DNA of 64,000 bases from Prochlorococcus sp. AG-355-M18 (GCA_003280725.1 QCED01000005.1:1-64000), one strand, 5' to 3'. Positions 31,532-41,368 are shown, counted from the first letter of the stretch. The notes: generated by a model from the sequence alone, not told the origin. A program made the numbers and translations.

Positions 31532-31733
31532 TACACTTAATGGAATTCCAAATCTTATTAAAGGTCTTGCAATATATTTAGAAATTTTTGGTTTTTTCTT
31601 TCCAAGAAAAAAACCAAAAATTAAGAAAGGGATAATATTTATAAAGAGAGAGTAAATGGTATTAATAAATATTTAATAAAGCAATATTAACTTGCTGTTG
31701 CACTGTAAAAAAAGTTTTTTATGCATTGATGTA

Positions 31734-31997
31734 CTAAATTATTTTCCATATTGCTTTATCAGGAATTAAAGGGGATTTATTTAAATCTTCTGGTTCTTTA
31801 GTTAAAACCCTCCAAGTTGGCACTCTACAAGTAACGTAAGCTGGACTTTCAATTAAAACCCCTGGTTTCTCATCAAAAGTACAAGTAAAACCCTCTTTCC
31901 AAAAGCCACCATTATTAAGGCTACCTTTAAACCAAACCCAGCATTTTGAAGTTTTCAAGATCAGCAAAAATTTAGTTTTATGATAAATAATATTCAA
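31734..31997 (-). CDS. Conserved hypothetical protein
   Basis: 87 aa ORF, 'KCWVWFKGSLNNGGFWKEGFTCTFDEKPGVLIESPAYVTCRVPTWRVL'; start uncertain. Confidence 0.5.
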   Translation of the reverse strand: MNIIYHKTKFLLILKTSKCWVWFKGSLNNGGFWKEGFTCTFDEKPGVLIESPAYVTCRVPTWRVLTKEPEDLNKSPLIPDKAIWKII

Positions 31998-32033
31998 GAA
32001 ATATCTCTATATTATTTAATACTATTAAGATAA

Positions 32034-32303
32034 TTATTGCTGGCTTAATAGTTTTGAAAAATATATTTTTGAGATTAATATCAAGAGATTTAAAATTAAG
32101 GTAATTACATTAGCAATCAATATTGGTGTAGAAGAAATTTTGTAACCGTAAATAATCCAAGACAAGACTCCAATAATAAACATAATTAAAGTTGTCAAAG
32201 AAACATCATCTGCCTTTTTTGTTATTAGAGTCTTTATCAATTGAGGTAGAAATGCCGCCGTCGTTAAAATCGCGGCGAAATATCCAAATATGTCAACATT
32301 CAT
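32034..32303 (-). CDS. SemiSWEET-type (MtN3/PQ-loop) sugar transporter
   Basis: 89 aa, three TM, GYFAAILTTAAFLPQLIKTLITKKADDVSLTTLIMFIIGVLSWIIYG. Confidence 0.88.
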   Translation of the reverse strand: MNVDIFGYFAAILTTAAFLPQLIKTLITKKADDVSLTTLIMFIIGVLSWIIYGYKISSTPILIANVITLILNLLILISKIYFSKLLSQQ

Positions 32304-32316
32304 AAAAGTTTTAAAA

Positions 32317-33051
32317 CTATTTTTTAATTAAATCAGATAAAAAGGCTAGTGGCTCTCTCATATTTGATGAATATCCAAGCACATCACTTGAAAAAAATTT
32401 ATAAAGAACTTGATCTTTATCATTTAATAAAAAAGAAGCTCCTCTTTGAGGAAGAAATTTTTCATGCAGAATATAATCACCCCAATTTTGGATTATTTCA
32501 TTCATATTATTTAATCTAAATGTGGCTAATTCAAATGGTCTTAAATAACCATCTCCGAAAACCTGCTTAAAAGAATTCCCGGAGAAGTTTAGAAATTTTA
32601 AAATACTTATTTCATCAAATTCCGAATATATTTGTTGTGCTTTGCGGTCGCCTGTATAACCTCTTAAAACCTCTTTGATCGTTTTAAATGAATTGATTCC
32701 AGATAGCATTAAAAGCATATTGATCCAACCTCCTAAACCTATATCTAATCCTCTAGAGATGTTTAGATTATTATGGATTTGATTATCAGAAACAACTATT
32801 AAATTTTCTTCACGAAAGCCAGTGAAGTTGCAGAATTTTTCTTTTCCATTCTGATTTCCAATTGCGATAGCAAAAATATCCAGATTTTTATCTTGATAAT
32901 TATCTATAAAATTTTTTAAATTTATTGCATATTCAAAACTATCAAAATCTCCTAATAAGCCAAATAAAACAATTAATTTAAATTCCCCTTCCCCTTTAAA
33001 GTTAAATTCTGTAATGAGATTATTGAGATTATTCTGAAATTTGTCAGTCAC
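32317..33051 (-). CDS. AhpC/TSA-family-like protein (peroxiredoxin-like)
   Basis: FKLIVLFGLLGDFDSFEYAINL; DKFLPQRGASFLLNDKDQVLYKF-type C-terminus. Confidence 0.6.
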   Translation of the reverse strand: MTDKFQNNLNNLITEFNFKGEGEFKLIVLFGLLGDFDSFEYAINLKNFIDNYQDKNLDIFAIAIGNQNGKEKFCNFTGFREENLIVVSDNQIHNNLNISRGLDIGLGGWINMLLMLSGINSFKTIKEVLRGYTGDRKAQQIYSEFDEISILKFLNFSGNSFKQVFGDGYLRPFELATFRLNNMNEIIQNWGDYILHEKFLPQRGASFLLNDKDQVLYKFFSSDVLGYSSNMREPLAFLSDLIKK

Positions 33052-33191
33052 GATTTTTTAAATGTTTTTTAAATAAATCAAAAAAAATTTTTCTTACTTT
33101 AATTAGTATAAAATTTTACATGAAAAAGTTTTTAAAGAAATTAATTTAACGTTTTTAGATTTTATTATTCTAAGGTAAACATTTTGAAGTT

Positions 33192-33716
33192 ATGACCGTA
33201 GGAATTTATTACGCAACTACAACTGGAAAAACTGAAGACGTAGCAGATCGTCTTCACAACTTTATTTCTTCAGCAGAAGCACCTAAAGATGTTTCTGATG
33301 TAGATAACCTTTCAGAATTAGAAGGTCTCGATGGGATTATCTGTGGGATACCTACTTGGAATACCGGAGCAGACGAAGAAAGATCTGGAACAGCATGGGA
33401 TTCAATCCTTGAGGATATTGGTGAACTAAGTTTATCAGGGAAAAAAGTTGCAATTTTTGGATTAGGAGATTCTTCAACCTATACAGAAAATTATTGTGAT
33501 GCCATGGAAGAACTTCATAGCTACTTCGCGAAAGCAGGCGCCGAAATGGTCGGTTACGTAGATAAATCTTCTTATACTTTTGATGAGTCTAAAAGTGTCA
33601 TAGGAGAAAGTTTTTGTGGATTGCCTCTTGATGAGGATAGTGAATCTGATTTGACTGATTCTCGTCTTGAAACATGGGCGTCTCAGCTTAAGAATGAAAT
33701 CCCCTCGTTGGCATAA
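33192..33716 (+). CDS. isiB: Flavodoxin
   Basis: VGIYYATTTGKTEDVADRL, GIPTWNTGADEERSGTAWD, FGLGDSSTYTENYCDAM. Confidence 0.95.
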   Translation: MTVGIYYATTTGKTEDVADRLHNFISSAEAPKDVSDVDNLSELEGLDGIICGIPTWNTGADEERSGTAWDSILEDIGELSLSGKKVAIFGLGDSSTYTENYCDAMEELHSYFAKAGAEMVGYVDKSSYTFDESKSVIGESFCGLPLDEDSESDLTDSRLETWASQLKNEIPSLA

Positions 33717-33860
33717 GCTTTTAAAGATATTGCTTTCCTAATTTGTAACATTTGTTCTTTTGAAATATGTTTTTTTTACATAAGTAATTAAATCTGTAAA
33801 GAACATGTAAAAAAAAATACTGATTAGCAATAAGCTCAACTTGCTGTTTACTTAAATCAA

Positions 33861-34919
33861 GTGTTACAAACTTACGGAAAATCTGATGTTACCTATGACT
33901 GGTACGCGGGGAATTCTGGTGTTGTTGGCCGTTCAGGTAAATTCATAGCAGCTCATGCTGCCCATGCAGGATTAATGATGTTTTGGGCAGGAGCTTTTGG
34001 ATTATTCGAATTGGCTCGTTATGACGCCAGTGTCCCAATGGGTGCACAGAAAGCAATTGTTTTGCCTCATCTTGCTGGTATTGGTATAGGGGGCGTTGAA
34101 AATGGTGTTATTACAGAACCATATGGAATTGTTGTAATTTGCACATTACATCTAATTTTCTCAGCAGTGTTAGGTGCTGGAGGATTATTACATTCCAATA
34201 AATTTGCTGGAGATCTTGGAGACTATCCAGAGAATAGTAAGCCACAAAAATTTGATTTTGAGTGGGATGATCCAGATAAATTGACTTTTATACTTGGTCA
34301 CCATCTTATTTTTCTTGGCATTGGTGCAATAATGTTTGTCGAATGGGCTAGGATCCACGGAATATATGATCCCGCAATAGGATCTACTAGACAAGTTGTT
34401 TACAATTTAGATATTGCGGCTATCTGGAATCATCAATTTGACTTTTTAAAAATTGATAGTCTTGAAGATGTCATGGGAGGTCATGCTTTCCTAGCTTTCC
34501 TCGAAATCATTGGTGGGGTTTTCCATATTTGTACTAAGCAATTTGGAGAATATACTGAATTTAAAGGAAAAGGATTACTCGGTGCTGAGGCTATTTTGTC
34601 GTACTCAGTAGTAGGTGTTTCTTATATGGCTTTTGTGGCTGCTTTTTGGTGTGCCTCCAATACAACGATATATCCAGTTGATCTATATGGAGAGCCCTTA
34701 AAGCTTCAATTTGAATTCGCCCCTTATTTTACTGATACGGTAGATTTAGGCTCAGGAGCTTACAGTTCGAGAGCTTGGCTTGCTAATACTCATTTCTATT
34801 TGGGTTTCTTTTTCTTACAAGGCCATCTTTGGCACGCATTAAGAGCTATGGGATTTGACTTTAAGAAAATTGGTCAAGCATTTGATAACATAGAAAATAC
34901 AAAAATTACACAAAATTAA
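33861..34919 (+). CDS. pcb: Chlorophyll a/b-binding light-harvesting antenna (Pcb/IsiA family), GTG start
   Basis: CP43-like: YDWYAGNSGVVGRSGKFIAAHAAHAGLMMFWAGAFGLFE; lacks the large CP43 lumenal loop; 352 aa. Confidence 0.95.
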   Translation: MLQTYGKSDVTYDWYAGNSGVVGRSGKFIAAHAAHAGLMMFWAGAFGLFELARYDASVPMGAQKAIVLPHLAGIGIGGVENGVITEPYGIVVICTLHLIFSAVLGAGGLLHSNKFAGDLGDYPENSKPQKFDFEWDDPDKLTFILGHHLIFLGIGAIMFVEWARIHGIYDPAIGSTRQVVYNLDIAAIWNHQFDFLKIDSLEDVMGGHAFLAFLEIIGGVFHICTKQFGEYTEFKGKGLLGAEAILSYSVVGVSYMAFVAAFWCASNTTIYPVDLYGEPLKLQFEFAPYFTDTVDLGSGAYSSRAWLANTHFYLGFFFLQGHLWHALRAMGFDFKKIGQAFDNIENTKITQN

Positions 34920-34932
34920 TTTAATCTATTGA

Positions 34933-34962
34933 AAACCTCTCTTTTTAAAGGGAGGTTTTTTT
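34933..34962 (+). terminator. Rho-independent terminator downstream of pcb
   Basis: AAACCTCTCTTTTTAAAGGGAGGTTTTTTT: GC stem plus T-run. Confidence 0.8.
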
Positions 34963-34995
34963 ATGTAAGATTACCATCAGGAATTAAAAAAATTA

Positions 34996-35649
34996 ATGAA
35001 AAATCCAAAAGAAATAAATTGTAAGGAGATTTTTCGAAATGCTTATGAAAAAAGGTATACCTGGAAGAATGATTTTAATGGTTACCAAGGTAAATGTACC
35101 TTTTTAACTAACGATAATATTCATGAAGGTGAATTTGTATTAGGTAAAGATTTTAAACCACTTATTCAAAAAATAGATAATGAAAAAATTGTTAAAATAA
35201 TTTCCTCTCAATTATTTGAGGTATGTATTCACAGAGTAAAGAGACAATTTCATTCTGTGCATTCAGAGAATAACTTTAATTTTCTAAGAAGTTCTGAAAG
35301 TGGTATTGAAATGAGTATATCTGGTAAAAATGAAGGGGATAAATATAGAGTTAAAAATGAATGCATTAATATGGTATATAGAAAAATTCATGGAACTATT
35401 ATTGAAATTTTTGTTGATGAATTTATTGATACAGGAATAGGTTTCCTTAGTAAAAAATACAGTAGTCAACAAATCAATCCCAAGAACCTAAAGGCAAATT
35501 CACAAAAGATGGAATATTATGATGATTTTATAAATTTAGGAAAAGACGATTACTGGATCTTAAATTCGAGAACAATTAAATTCTTAAACCAAAATCGAGA
35601 AGAAGAACTACAAAAATTTATTTTCGAAGACTTGCGTTTATTGAACTAA
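34996..35649 (+). CDS. DUF3386-like conserved cyanobacterial protein
   Basis: YTWKNDFNGYQGKCTF...GKDFKPLI pattern recalled for DUF3386. Confidence 0.65.
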   Translation: MKNPKEINCKEIFRNAYEKRYTWKNDFNGYQGKCTFLTNDNIHEGEFVLGKDFKPLIQKIDNEKIVKIISSQLFEVCIHRVKRQFHSVHSENNFNFLRSSESGIEMSISGKNEGDKYRVKNECINMVYRKIHGTIIEIFVDEFIDTGIGFLSKKYSSQQINPKNLKANSQKMEYYDDFINLGKDDYWILNSRTIKFLNQNREEELQKFIFEDLRLLN

Positions 35650-35654
35650 TTTCT

Positions 35655-35900
35655 TTATTCAACTAACCTAAATCCTTTGTCAAGTAGTTTTTGATAAAGG
35701 AGTCTTGCTCTGAAGGCTAAAATTTGTTCTTCATTATCATTACTAATTACATGAAAATAATTATTATCCAATTTGTTTTTGCTAAAACAAACATTTGCTT
35801 CACCTAACCTTAGAGTCCAGTTTTCTTCTTTGGCTAAATACTGATTAGGACCAAGATCCCAAGGGCATTTTTCAGGATATTTTTCTCTTTTAGAGCCCAT
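35655..35900 (-). CDS. Conserved hypothetical protein
   Basis: 81 aa, 'CPWDLGPNQYLAKEENWTLRLGEANVCFSKNKLDNNYFHVISN'. Confidence 0.5.
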   Translation of the reverse strand: MGSKREKYPEKCPWDLGPNQYLAKEENWTLRLGEANVCFSKNKLDNNYFHVISNDNEEQILAFRARLLYQKLLDKGFRLVE

Positions 35901-35996
35901 ATAAATAATTCCAACTATCCAATGTTAGTTAAAATTTAAAAGTATGGCTATAGATTTTTGTTAATAACCTTGCCTTAAATATGGTATGGGTATTAT

Positions 35997-36635
35997 TTAA
36001 CCTTTAGTCGCAATTAAACAATAAAATGGGTCTTTATTTAAAAAATTAAAAAAACTAAAGGAGGAATCATTAAATTTTTTAATAATTTTTGGTTCATTAA
36101 ATCCGTTTGTGATTAATACTTTTCTTACATATTTGACTCTTTCTTCCTCAGTAGAGGTAGTCCATATATTAGGAGCCTTATGCCAAAATGCTCTATTTGA
36201 AAAAGCTATTATAAACTTGCCCTGACTACTCAAAATTCTTGCAATTTCGCTAGTTAAATTTTCTGGATATTGTAAATATTGCCAAGCTGCGACCATTAGA
36301 CAATAATCAACACTTTCATTATCTAGGGGAATTTCTTGATTTAAATTGAAATTTTGTATCCAAAAAGTATCAAAAATTTTGTTCTTCTCAAGTTCTTGTT
36401 TGTTTAATCCATGGCCAATTACTTTTTTATATTTTTTCTCTTCAGGTAAATAACTATCCCAACTGGACATTAAATCGAGGACAGTCGAATAATCTGAAAT
36501 TTCTTTTTTATAAACATTTGAAAGATAATGCCTGAAGTTTGAATCTAAATGATAAACAAACTTTGGGTCAGAATAAAATTCTTCATCATTGCTCTCGTCA
36601 AGTTTTTTTCTTTGATAATTATTTAAAACTTCCAA
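35997..36635 (-). CDS. SAM-dependent class I methyltransferase
   Basis: DYSTVLDLMSSWDSYLP; SVDYCLMVAAWQYLQYPENLTSEIARILSSQGKFIIAFSNR. Confidence 0.8.
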   Translation of the reverse strand: MEVLNNYQRKKLDESNDEEFYSDPKFVYHLDSNFRHYLSNVYKKEISDYSTVLDLMSSWDSYLPEEKKYKKVIGHGLNKQELEKNKIFDTFWIQNFNLNQEIPLDNESVDYCLMVAAWQYLQYPENLTSEIARILSSQGKFIIAFSNRAFWHKAPNIWTTSTEEERVKYVRKVLITNGFNEPKIIKKFNDSSFSFFNFLNKDPFYCLIATKG

Positions 36636-36789
36636 AACGATAATTAGTTAGTGCTCTTATAAACTTAGTGAATAGATATTAATATTGTGTAGTTGAAATG
36701 TATTTTGCTTTTAATTAATTAAAGATTTTTAAAAAACCTAGACATCTATTCAAAAAAAGTTAAATTATTAATTAATAATTTAGTTAAAA

Positions 36790-36960
36790 ATGATTGAATT
36801 CAAAAGGGGCAAAAAAAGTAGATCTAAAAATTCCCTTTTCAATCCATATAAAAACGGAATAAGTGAATATGATATGGCATATCTTTCATCAAGAAAAGCT
36901 ACAAAAAATAAGACTTTTACTCTACAAAATAATTCTCAAAAAGATAATTTAGCTGCATAA
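36790..36960 (+). CDS. Small basic protein, 56 aa (not in supplied ORF track)
   Basis: MIEFKRGKKSRSKNSLFNPYKNGISEYDMAYLSSRKATKNKTFTLQNNSQKDNLAA*; directly precedes the 36963 gene. Confidence 0.5.
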   Translation: MIEFKRGKKSRSKNSLFNPYKNGISEYDMAYLSSRKATKNKTFTLQNNSQKDNLAA

Positions 36961-36962
36961 AT

Positions 36963-37295
36963 ATGCCTTACATTAATGTTTCTACATCAGCAAAAATAGA
37001 GGATAAGAAAAAATTACTTGAAGAAATCTCAATATTAGTTTCGTCTTTAACAAATAAATCAAAAAGATTTGTTATGGCTAAATTAGATGATAATTCTGAA
37101 ATGTATTTCGATGATGAAAGCCCTTGTTGCTTTTTAGAGATTAAGTCAATAGGATCTTTAAATCCTTCAGAAATGGCAAAGCCAATATCTAATTTTGTTT
37201 ATGAGAAAATTGGAATACCAATAGATAAGATTTATATTTCTTTCGAGGATGTGCCTGCTTCAATGTGGGCTTGGAATGGAAGAACCTTTGGTTAA
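36963..37295 (+). CDS. MIF/tautomerase superfamily protein
   Basis: MPYINVSTSAKIEDKKKLLEEIS (Pro after Met), ...PIDKIYISFEDVPASMWAWNGRTFG. Confidence 0.9.
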   Translation: MPYINVSTSAKIEDKKKLLEEISILVSSLTNKSKRFVMAKLDDNSEMYFDDESPCCFLEIKSIGSLNPSEMAKPISNFVYEKIGIPIDKIYISFEDVPASMWAWNGRTFG

Positions 37296-37321
37296 TAATT
37301 ATAATTTTAGGTATTAATTAA

Positions 37322-37711
37322 ATGGAGATAAATAAGTTAGCAGATTTAAACAGTCTTAGAACTGCTCCTATTTTAAGTAAAGTTCAAATAAAAAAACTAT
37401 TAGAAGAAATAGAAACTAATATTTTTATTGCTGATTGGATAACAATTGGAATAATGGCACCTAGTGATACTAAAGCTATTGAAGCATTACAATCAATTAC
37501 TAAAAAATATTCCTCAATTAAATTTGTGAATCTAGACTCCCTTCATGCCGATGGAAGTGTTTTTTTAAAAGGTAATCAAAAAACTGGTAATGTTTTTATT
37601 AGATCTGAAAATGGTCTCGGTGAAGGTATTTTATTAACTTGTCAGTATGACCATGAATCTAAAGAATCTATTACTGTTGGACCATTACCACTAGATTTTT
37701 TTCATGATTAA
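37322..37711 (+). CDS. DUF1824-like conserved cyanobacterial protein
   Basis: 'ADWITIGIMAPSDTKAIEALQSI...DGSVFLKGNQKTGNVFIR...GPLPLDFF'. Confidence 0.7.
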   Translation: MEINKLADLNSLRTAPILSKVQIKKLLEEIETNIFIADWITIGIMAPSDTKAIEALQSITKKYSSIKFVNLDSLHADGSVFLKGNQKTGNVFIRSENGLGEGILLTCQYDHESKESITVGPLPLDFFHD

Positions 37712-37859
37712 TTTCTAATTTATGTTTATATTGGATTAAGTTTTATGCTATCCAAATACCAGATAATGCTTCTCAGAAATTAGAGTTAAAAATATTTTTT
37801 GTTTTAAGTTTTGTTATTATGTTTAATGGCATTGATCTAAATTCTAAACTTCTTAAAAT

Positions 37860-38729
37860 TTGATGTTTTTTCAGGATATAATTCAAAATTTAAATAATTT
37901 TTGGTCCAAAGAGGGTTGTTTAATTATGCAGCCATATGATACTGAAAAGGGTGCTGGTACAATGAGTCCTCATACTTTTTTGAGGGCAATTGGACCCGAA
38001 CCTTGGTCTGTTGCATATGCTGAGCCATGTAGAAGACCCACAGACGGAAGATTTGGTGATAACCCTAATCGTGCACAACATTATTTTCAATATCAAGTAA
38101 TAATTAAGCCTTCCCCAGATGGGATCCAAGAAAAATATTTGAAATCTCTGGAATCTCTTGGAATAGAGGCTAAAAATCATGACATAAGATTTGTTGAAGA
38201 TAATTGGGAGTCGCCAACTCTTGGAGCTTGGGGCGTAGGTTGGGAAGTATGGCTAGACGGAATGGAAGTTACTCAATTCACTTATTTTCAACAATGCGGG
38301 GGAGTTGATTGTCAACCAATACCAATTGAAATTACATACGGTTTAGAGAGAATTGCAATGTTTTTGCAGGATAAAGAAAGTATCTGGGACTTAAATTGGA
38401 ATAAAGATCTGAAATACAGCGATATTTGGCTTCAATTTGAAAAAGGTCAATGTTCATATAATTTCTCTGAATCAAATCCTGAAAATCTCAGAAAATTATT
38501 TGAGATATATCAAGATGAAGCAAATTCATTAATTGAAAAGAAGCTAACTTACCCCGCGCTTGATTATGTTTTAAAGTGTAGTCATAGCTTTAATTTGCTT
38601 GATGCTAGAGGCGTAATATCAGTAACTGATCGTGCCCAGTATATAGAAAAAATCAGAAAGTTAGCTAGAGAAGTCGCGTCTTCATGGATACTAGAGAGGG
38701 AACGCATGGGCTTTCCCTTAGTAAAGTAA
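37860..38729 (+). CDS. glyQ: Glycyl-tRNA synthetase alpha subunit
   Basis: [49 protein letters not shown]. Confidence 0.98.
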   Translation: MMFFQDIIQNLNNFWSKEGCLIMQPYDTEKGAGTMSPHTFLRAIGPEPWSVAYAEPCRRPTDGRFGDNPNRAQHYFQYQVIIKPSPDGIQEKYLKSLESLGIEAKNHDIRFVEDNWESPTLGAWGVGWEVWLDGMEVTQFTYFQQCGGVDCQPIPIEITYGLERIAMFLQDKESIWDLNWNKDLKYSDIWLQFEKGQCSYNFSESNPENLRKLFEIYQDEANSLIEKKLTYPALDYVLKCSHSFNLLDARGVISVTDRAQYIEKIRKLAREVASSWILERERMGFPLVK

Positions 38730-38861
38730 GATTTATATCTCGAAAGTATCAGAATGTTATTTCCTAAGGTAAAGAAATATACATGACAAAGTTATTTTTT
38801 ATTTTTGGATTATTTCTACCAAATTTTTGTTGTAAGGTAACAAAAATAACAATTTTAATAA

Positions 38862-39890
38862 ATGAAATTAAAGAATTATTTAAAAAGGCTATTTTTTACT
38901 TCAGTGACATTATCGCTACTTCTAAATAATCAACCTGTAAATTCTGCAGAGAAAGAGGTTAGGTTATTTTCTGGTAGACATTACAATACAGATAAAGAGG
39001 TTTATCAAAAATTTCAAGAACAAACTGGCATCAAAGTTAGATATATAGAAACAGATGGAAAAGCTATAATTGAGCGCTTAAAAAGAGAGGGTAAAAATTC
39101 TCAGGCTGATTTAGTAATTCTTGTTGATGCAGCAAGAATTGAAAATGCATCAAAGGCAAATTTATTTCAAAAAATTAATTCAAATATTCTAGAAAATAGT
39201 GTTCCAAATAATTTAAGAGATCCTAGAAATAAATGGTTTGGCCTTACTAGGCGATTAAGGGTAATCATCACAAATCCGGATATTGTGGATATTACAAAAA
39301 TCAAAAATTTTGAGGATCTAACCAATCCTTCTTTTAAAGGAAAAGTATGTCTAAGAAATAGAAAAAGTCCTTATAATCAATCTTTGGTTTCTAATCAAAT
39401 AGCAAAGAAAGGCGTTGGCCAAACAAAAATTTGGCTTAAGGGTTTGATATCAAATGTCTCCACTCCCTATTTTTCTGGAGATTCTTCATTAATAAGAGCT
39501 GTAGGGCAGGGAACGTGCGGTATTGGAATCGTTAATCATTATTATGTCGCAAGGATGCTTGATGGAGTTAAAGGCCCAAGGGATGCTTCTTTAGCAGAAA
39601 AAATAAAATTAATAATACCCAATCCTGCGCATGTAAATATAACTGCTGGGGGCGTATATAAATATGCAGAAAACAAGACTGAGGCTATTAAACTTCTTGA
39701 ATATTTAGCTTCTAGTGAAGGTAGTCAAGGTTTAGCTAATAAAACTTATGAGCACCCTTTAAAGGAATCAAGTCAAAATAGAATTGTTAGTAAATTTGGA
39801 GATTTCACTCCAGATAATGTGACTATAAAAGAAATTGGCAAATTCAATAGTAAGGCAATAGAAATAATGAAAGAAACTGGTTGGAATTAA
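38862..39890 (+). CDS. Iron(III) ABC transporter substrate-binding protein (FutA/IdiA/AfuA type)
   Basis: Signal peptide; LFSGRHYNTDKEVYQKFQEQTGIKVRYIE; NHYYVARMLDG. Confidence 0.92.
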   Translation: MKLKNYLKRLFFTSVTLSLLLNNQPVNSAEKEVRLFSGRHYNTDKEVYQKFQEQTGIKVRYIETDGKAIIERLKREGKNSQADLVILVDAARIENASKANLFQKINSNILENSVPNNLRDPRNKWFGLTRRLRVIITNPDIVDITKIKNFEDLTNPSFKGKVCLRNRKSPYNQSLVSNQIAKKGVGQTKIWLKGLISNVSTPYFSGDSSLIRAVGQGTCGIGIVNHYYVARMLDGVKGPRDASLAEKIKLIIPNPAHVNITAGGVYKYAENKTEAIKLLEYLASSEGSQGLANKTYEHPLKESSQNRIVSKFGDFTPDNVTIKEIGKFNSKAIEIMKETGWN

Positions 39891-39944
39891 CAAAAATCTA
39901 AATATATTTTTAGTATAAATTTTTTAATTTATATTTTAAATATG

Positions 39945-40029
39945 GGAGAGGTGGCTGAGTGGTCGAAAGCGAACGACTCGAAATCGTTTAATAGGTAACT
40001 ATTCGTGGGTTCGAATCCCACCCTCTCCG
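39945..40029 (+). tRNA. tRNA-Ser (anticodon CGA)
   Basis: GGAGAGGTGGCTGAGTGGTCGAAAGCGAACGACTCGAAATCGTTTAATAGGTAACTATTCGTGGGTTCGAATCCCACCCTCTCCG; long variable arm, 85 nt. Confidence 0.97.
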
Positions 40030-40184
40030 GATTTTTTTAGTGTCTGACAATGTCAGAGGCATTCTGTTAGTGTCAAAATCCTTGTAAATACTAGCAATAA
40101 CAATAATTATTGTAATTTATTCTTAAAAACAGTATCTCATAATGTCAGGTGAATTCAGACAATGTCAGACCTTTTTTCTCTAAA

Positions 40185-40210
40185 AGTGTTGGGGGAATGG
40201 GTTCTATTCA
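40185..40210 (+). repeat. Copy 1 of AGTGTTGGGGGAATGGGTTC repeat
   Basis: agtgttgggggaatgggttctattca; similar sequence at 40638-40683 and 41552-41574. Confidence 0.75.
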
Positions 40211-40261
40211 AAAAAGTTAGTTTTATAAATTTTTTTAGTGAAATGAACCACTGATTTAAAT

Positions 40262-40588
40262 TTAAAAATTACAATTTTTGTATTCATTACCATCTTCTCT
40301 CATTACAGATAATCCATCATCAAATCCTCCCTTAACTACAGAAAATTGCCTTTTGTCATTTTTAAAAACGCTTAAAAAGTTTTTTTTAAATGTTTTTGCT
40401 GTAGTAAAAGAAATTTTATTAGCAACCATTAAATCGCATAAAGTTGAGGCACTTCCTAAACCACCACCATATAGATAAAATTCAGTTTCGTTTCTTGGTT
40501 GAATATTTTGAAAATAACCCGCGTTTAATTTATTTGATAAACCTCCACTAAAAAACAAAAAGAGAACAATTAAGAATTTTTTATGCAT
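40262..40588 (-). CDS. Small secreted hypothetical protein (start chosen at internal Met, not 40684)
   Basis: MHKKFLIVLFLFFSGGLSNKLNAGYF signal peptide; upstream extension runs through the repeat. Confidence 0.55.
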   Translation of the reverse strand: MHKKFLIVLFLFFSGGLSNKLNAGYFQNIQPRNETEFYLYGGGLGSASTLCDLMVANKISFTTAKTFKKNFLSVFKNDKRQFSVVKGGFDDGLSVMREDGNEYKNCNF

Positions 40589-40637
40589 CTTTAAGTCTTT
40601 AAACTCCATCAAGTGTATATCAACCTTAAGAATAAAA

Positions 40638-40683
40638 AAAGTGTTAGGGGAATTTTGAAAGTGTTGGGGAATGGGTTCAATCA
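40638..40683 (+). repeat. Copies 2 and 3 of the GTGTTGGGGGAAT repeat, in tandem
   Basis: aaagtgttaggggaattttgaaagtgttggggaatgggttcaatca. Confidence 0.75.
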
Positions 40684-40762
40684 CACAAAATAGACTTTAT
40701 CTTACTTTACTTGACTAAATTATTAAGATCTTTATCGTTTGAATAATGGAATATTTAATTAA

Positions 40763-41080
40763 ATGACTCTTACACCTAATCAAAGAAGAGAAAAATGTAA
40801 TCCTATTTTAATTGGTGTCTGTGTAGGTTTACTTTCTCCTTTGAGTTCTATTATTTGGGGGATAAGACAGAGGTCTTGGAGTCTTTCTTTAGTTCCTTAT
40901 CTTTTAGTTTTTTTTATTGGAATTATAATTTTACTTCAAACTGGTGTAGAAAAATTAAAACCTGGAGTAAAATATCCACTTCAACTTATTAGTGGTTTTA
41001 TATCTTACGAAATGACTAAAAATATGAAACAAAAAGCAATAAATGATAAGAAAAAAACTATTGATATTGAAAAAGAATAG
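40763..41080 (+). CDS. Small membrane protein, unknown
   Basis: 105 aa; hydrophobic segments. Confidence 0.5.
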   Translation: MTLTPNQRREKCNPILIGVCVGLLSPLSSIIWGIRQRSWSLSLVPYLLVFFIGIIILLQTGVEKLKPGVKYPLQLISGFISYEMTKNMKQKAINDKKKTIDIEKE

Positions 41081-41220
41081 ATAATTTAATCTCTAATTAA
41101 AACTATCTTAAAGTTAAATAAAATATATTATCTTCGGAGATTCTTGATTGAATTTTTAACAAAAAATTTTTTTATTTATAAATTGTGTAATTATTTATAA
41201 TAACTATAAATAGTTTACTT

Positions 41221-41343
41221 ATGATTAACAAAAAAGATTCTTCAGGATTTGCTAATAGTGTCAAAACATTTATTACTTATGGAGTAGGTGCTTTTATTGG
41301 AGTATTAATTGTTCGAGTTATTAAAGCAATAATTTTTAGTTAA
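41221..41343 (+). CDS. 40-aa single-TM small protein candidate (not in supplied ORF track)
   Basis: MINKKDSSGFANSVKTFITYGVGAFIGVLIVRVIKAIIFS*. Confidence 0.4.
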   Translation: MINKKDSSGFANSVKTFITYGVGAFIGVLIVRVIKAIIFS

Positions 41344-41368
41344 TTTAAAGTTTTATTCTAAGTAAATT

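Noticed and set aside
38783-38932. Short ORF MTKLFFIFGLFLPNFCCKVTKITILINE... upstream of the iron-binding protein gene
   Set aside because: Overlaps the signal peptide region of the well-supported 38862 gene in another frame; probably leader sequence.
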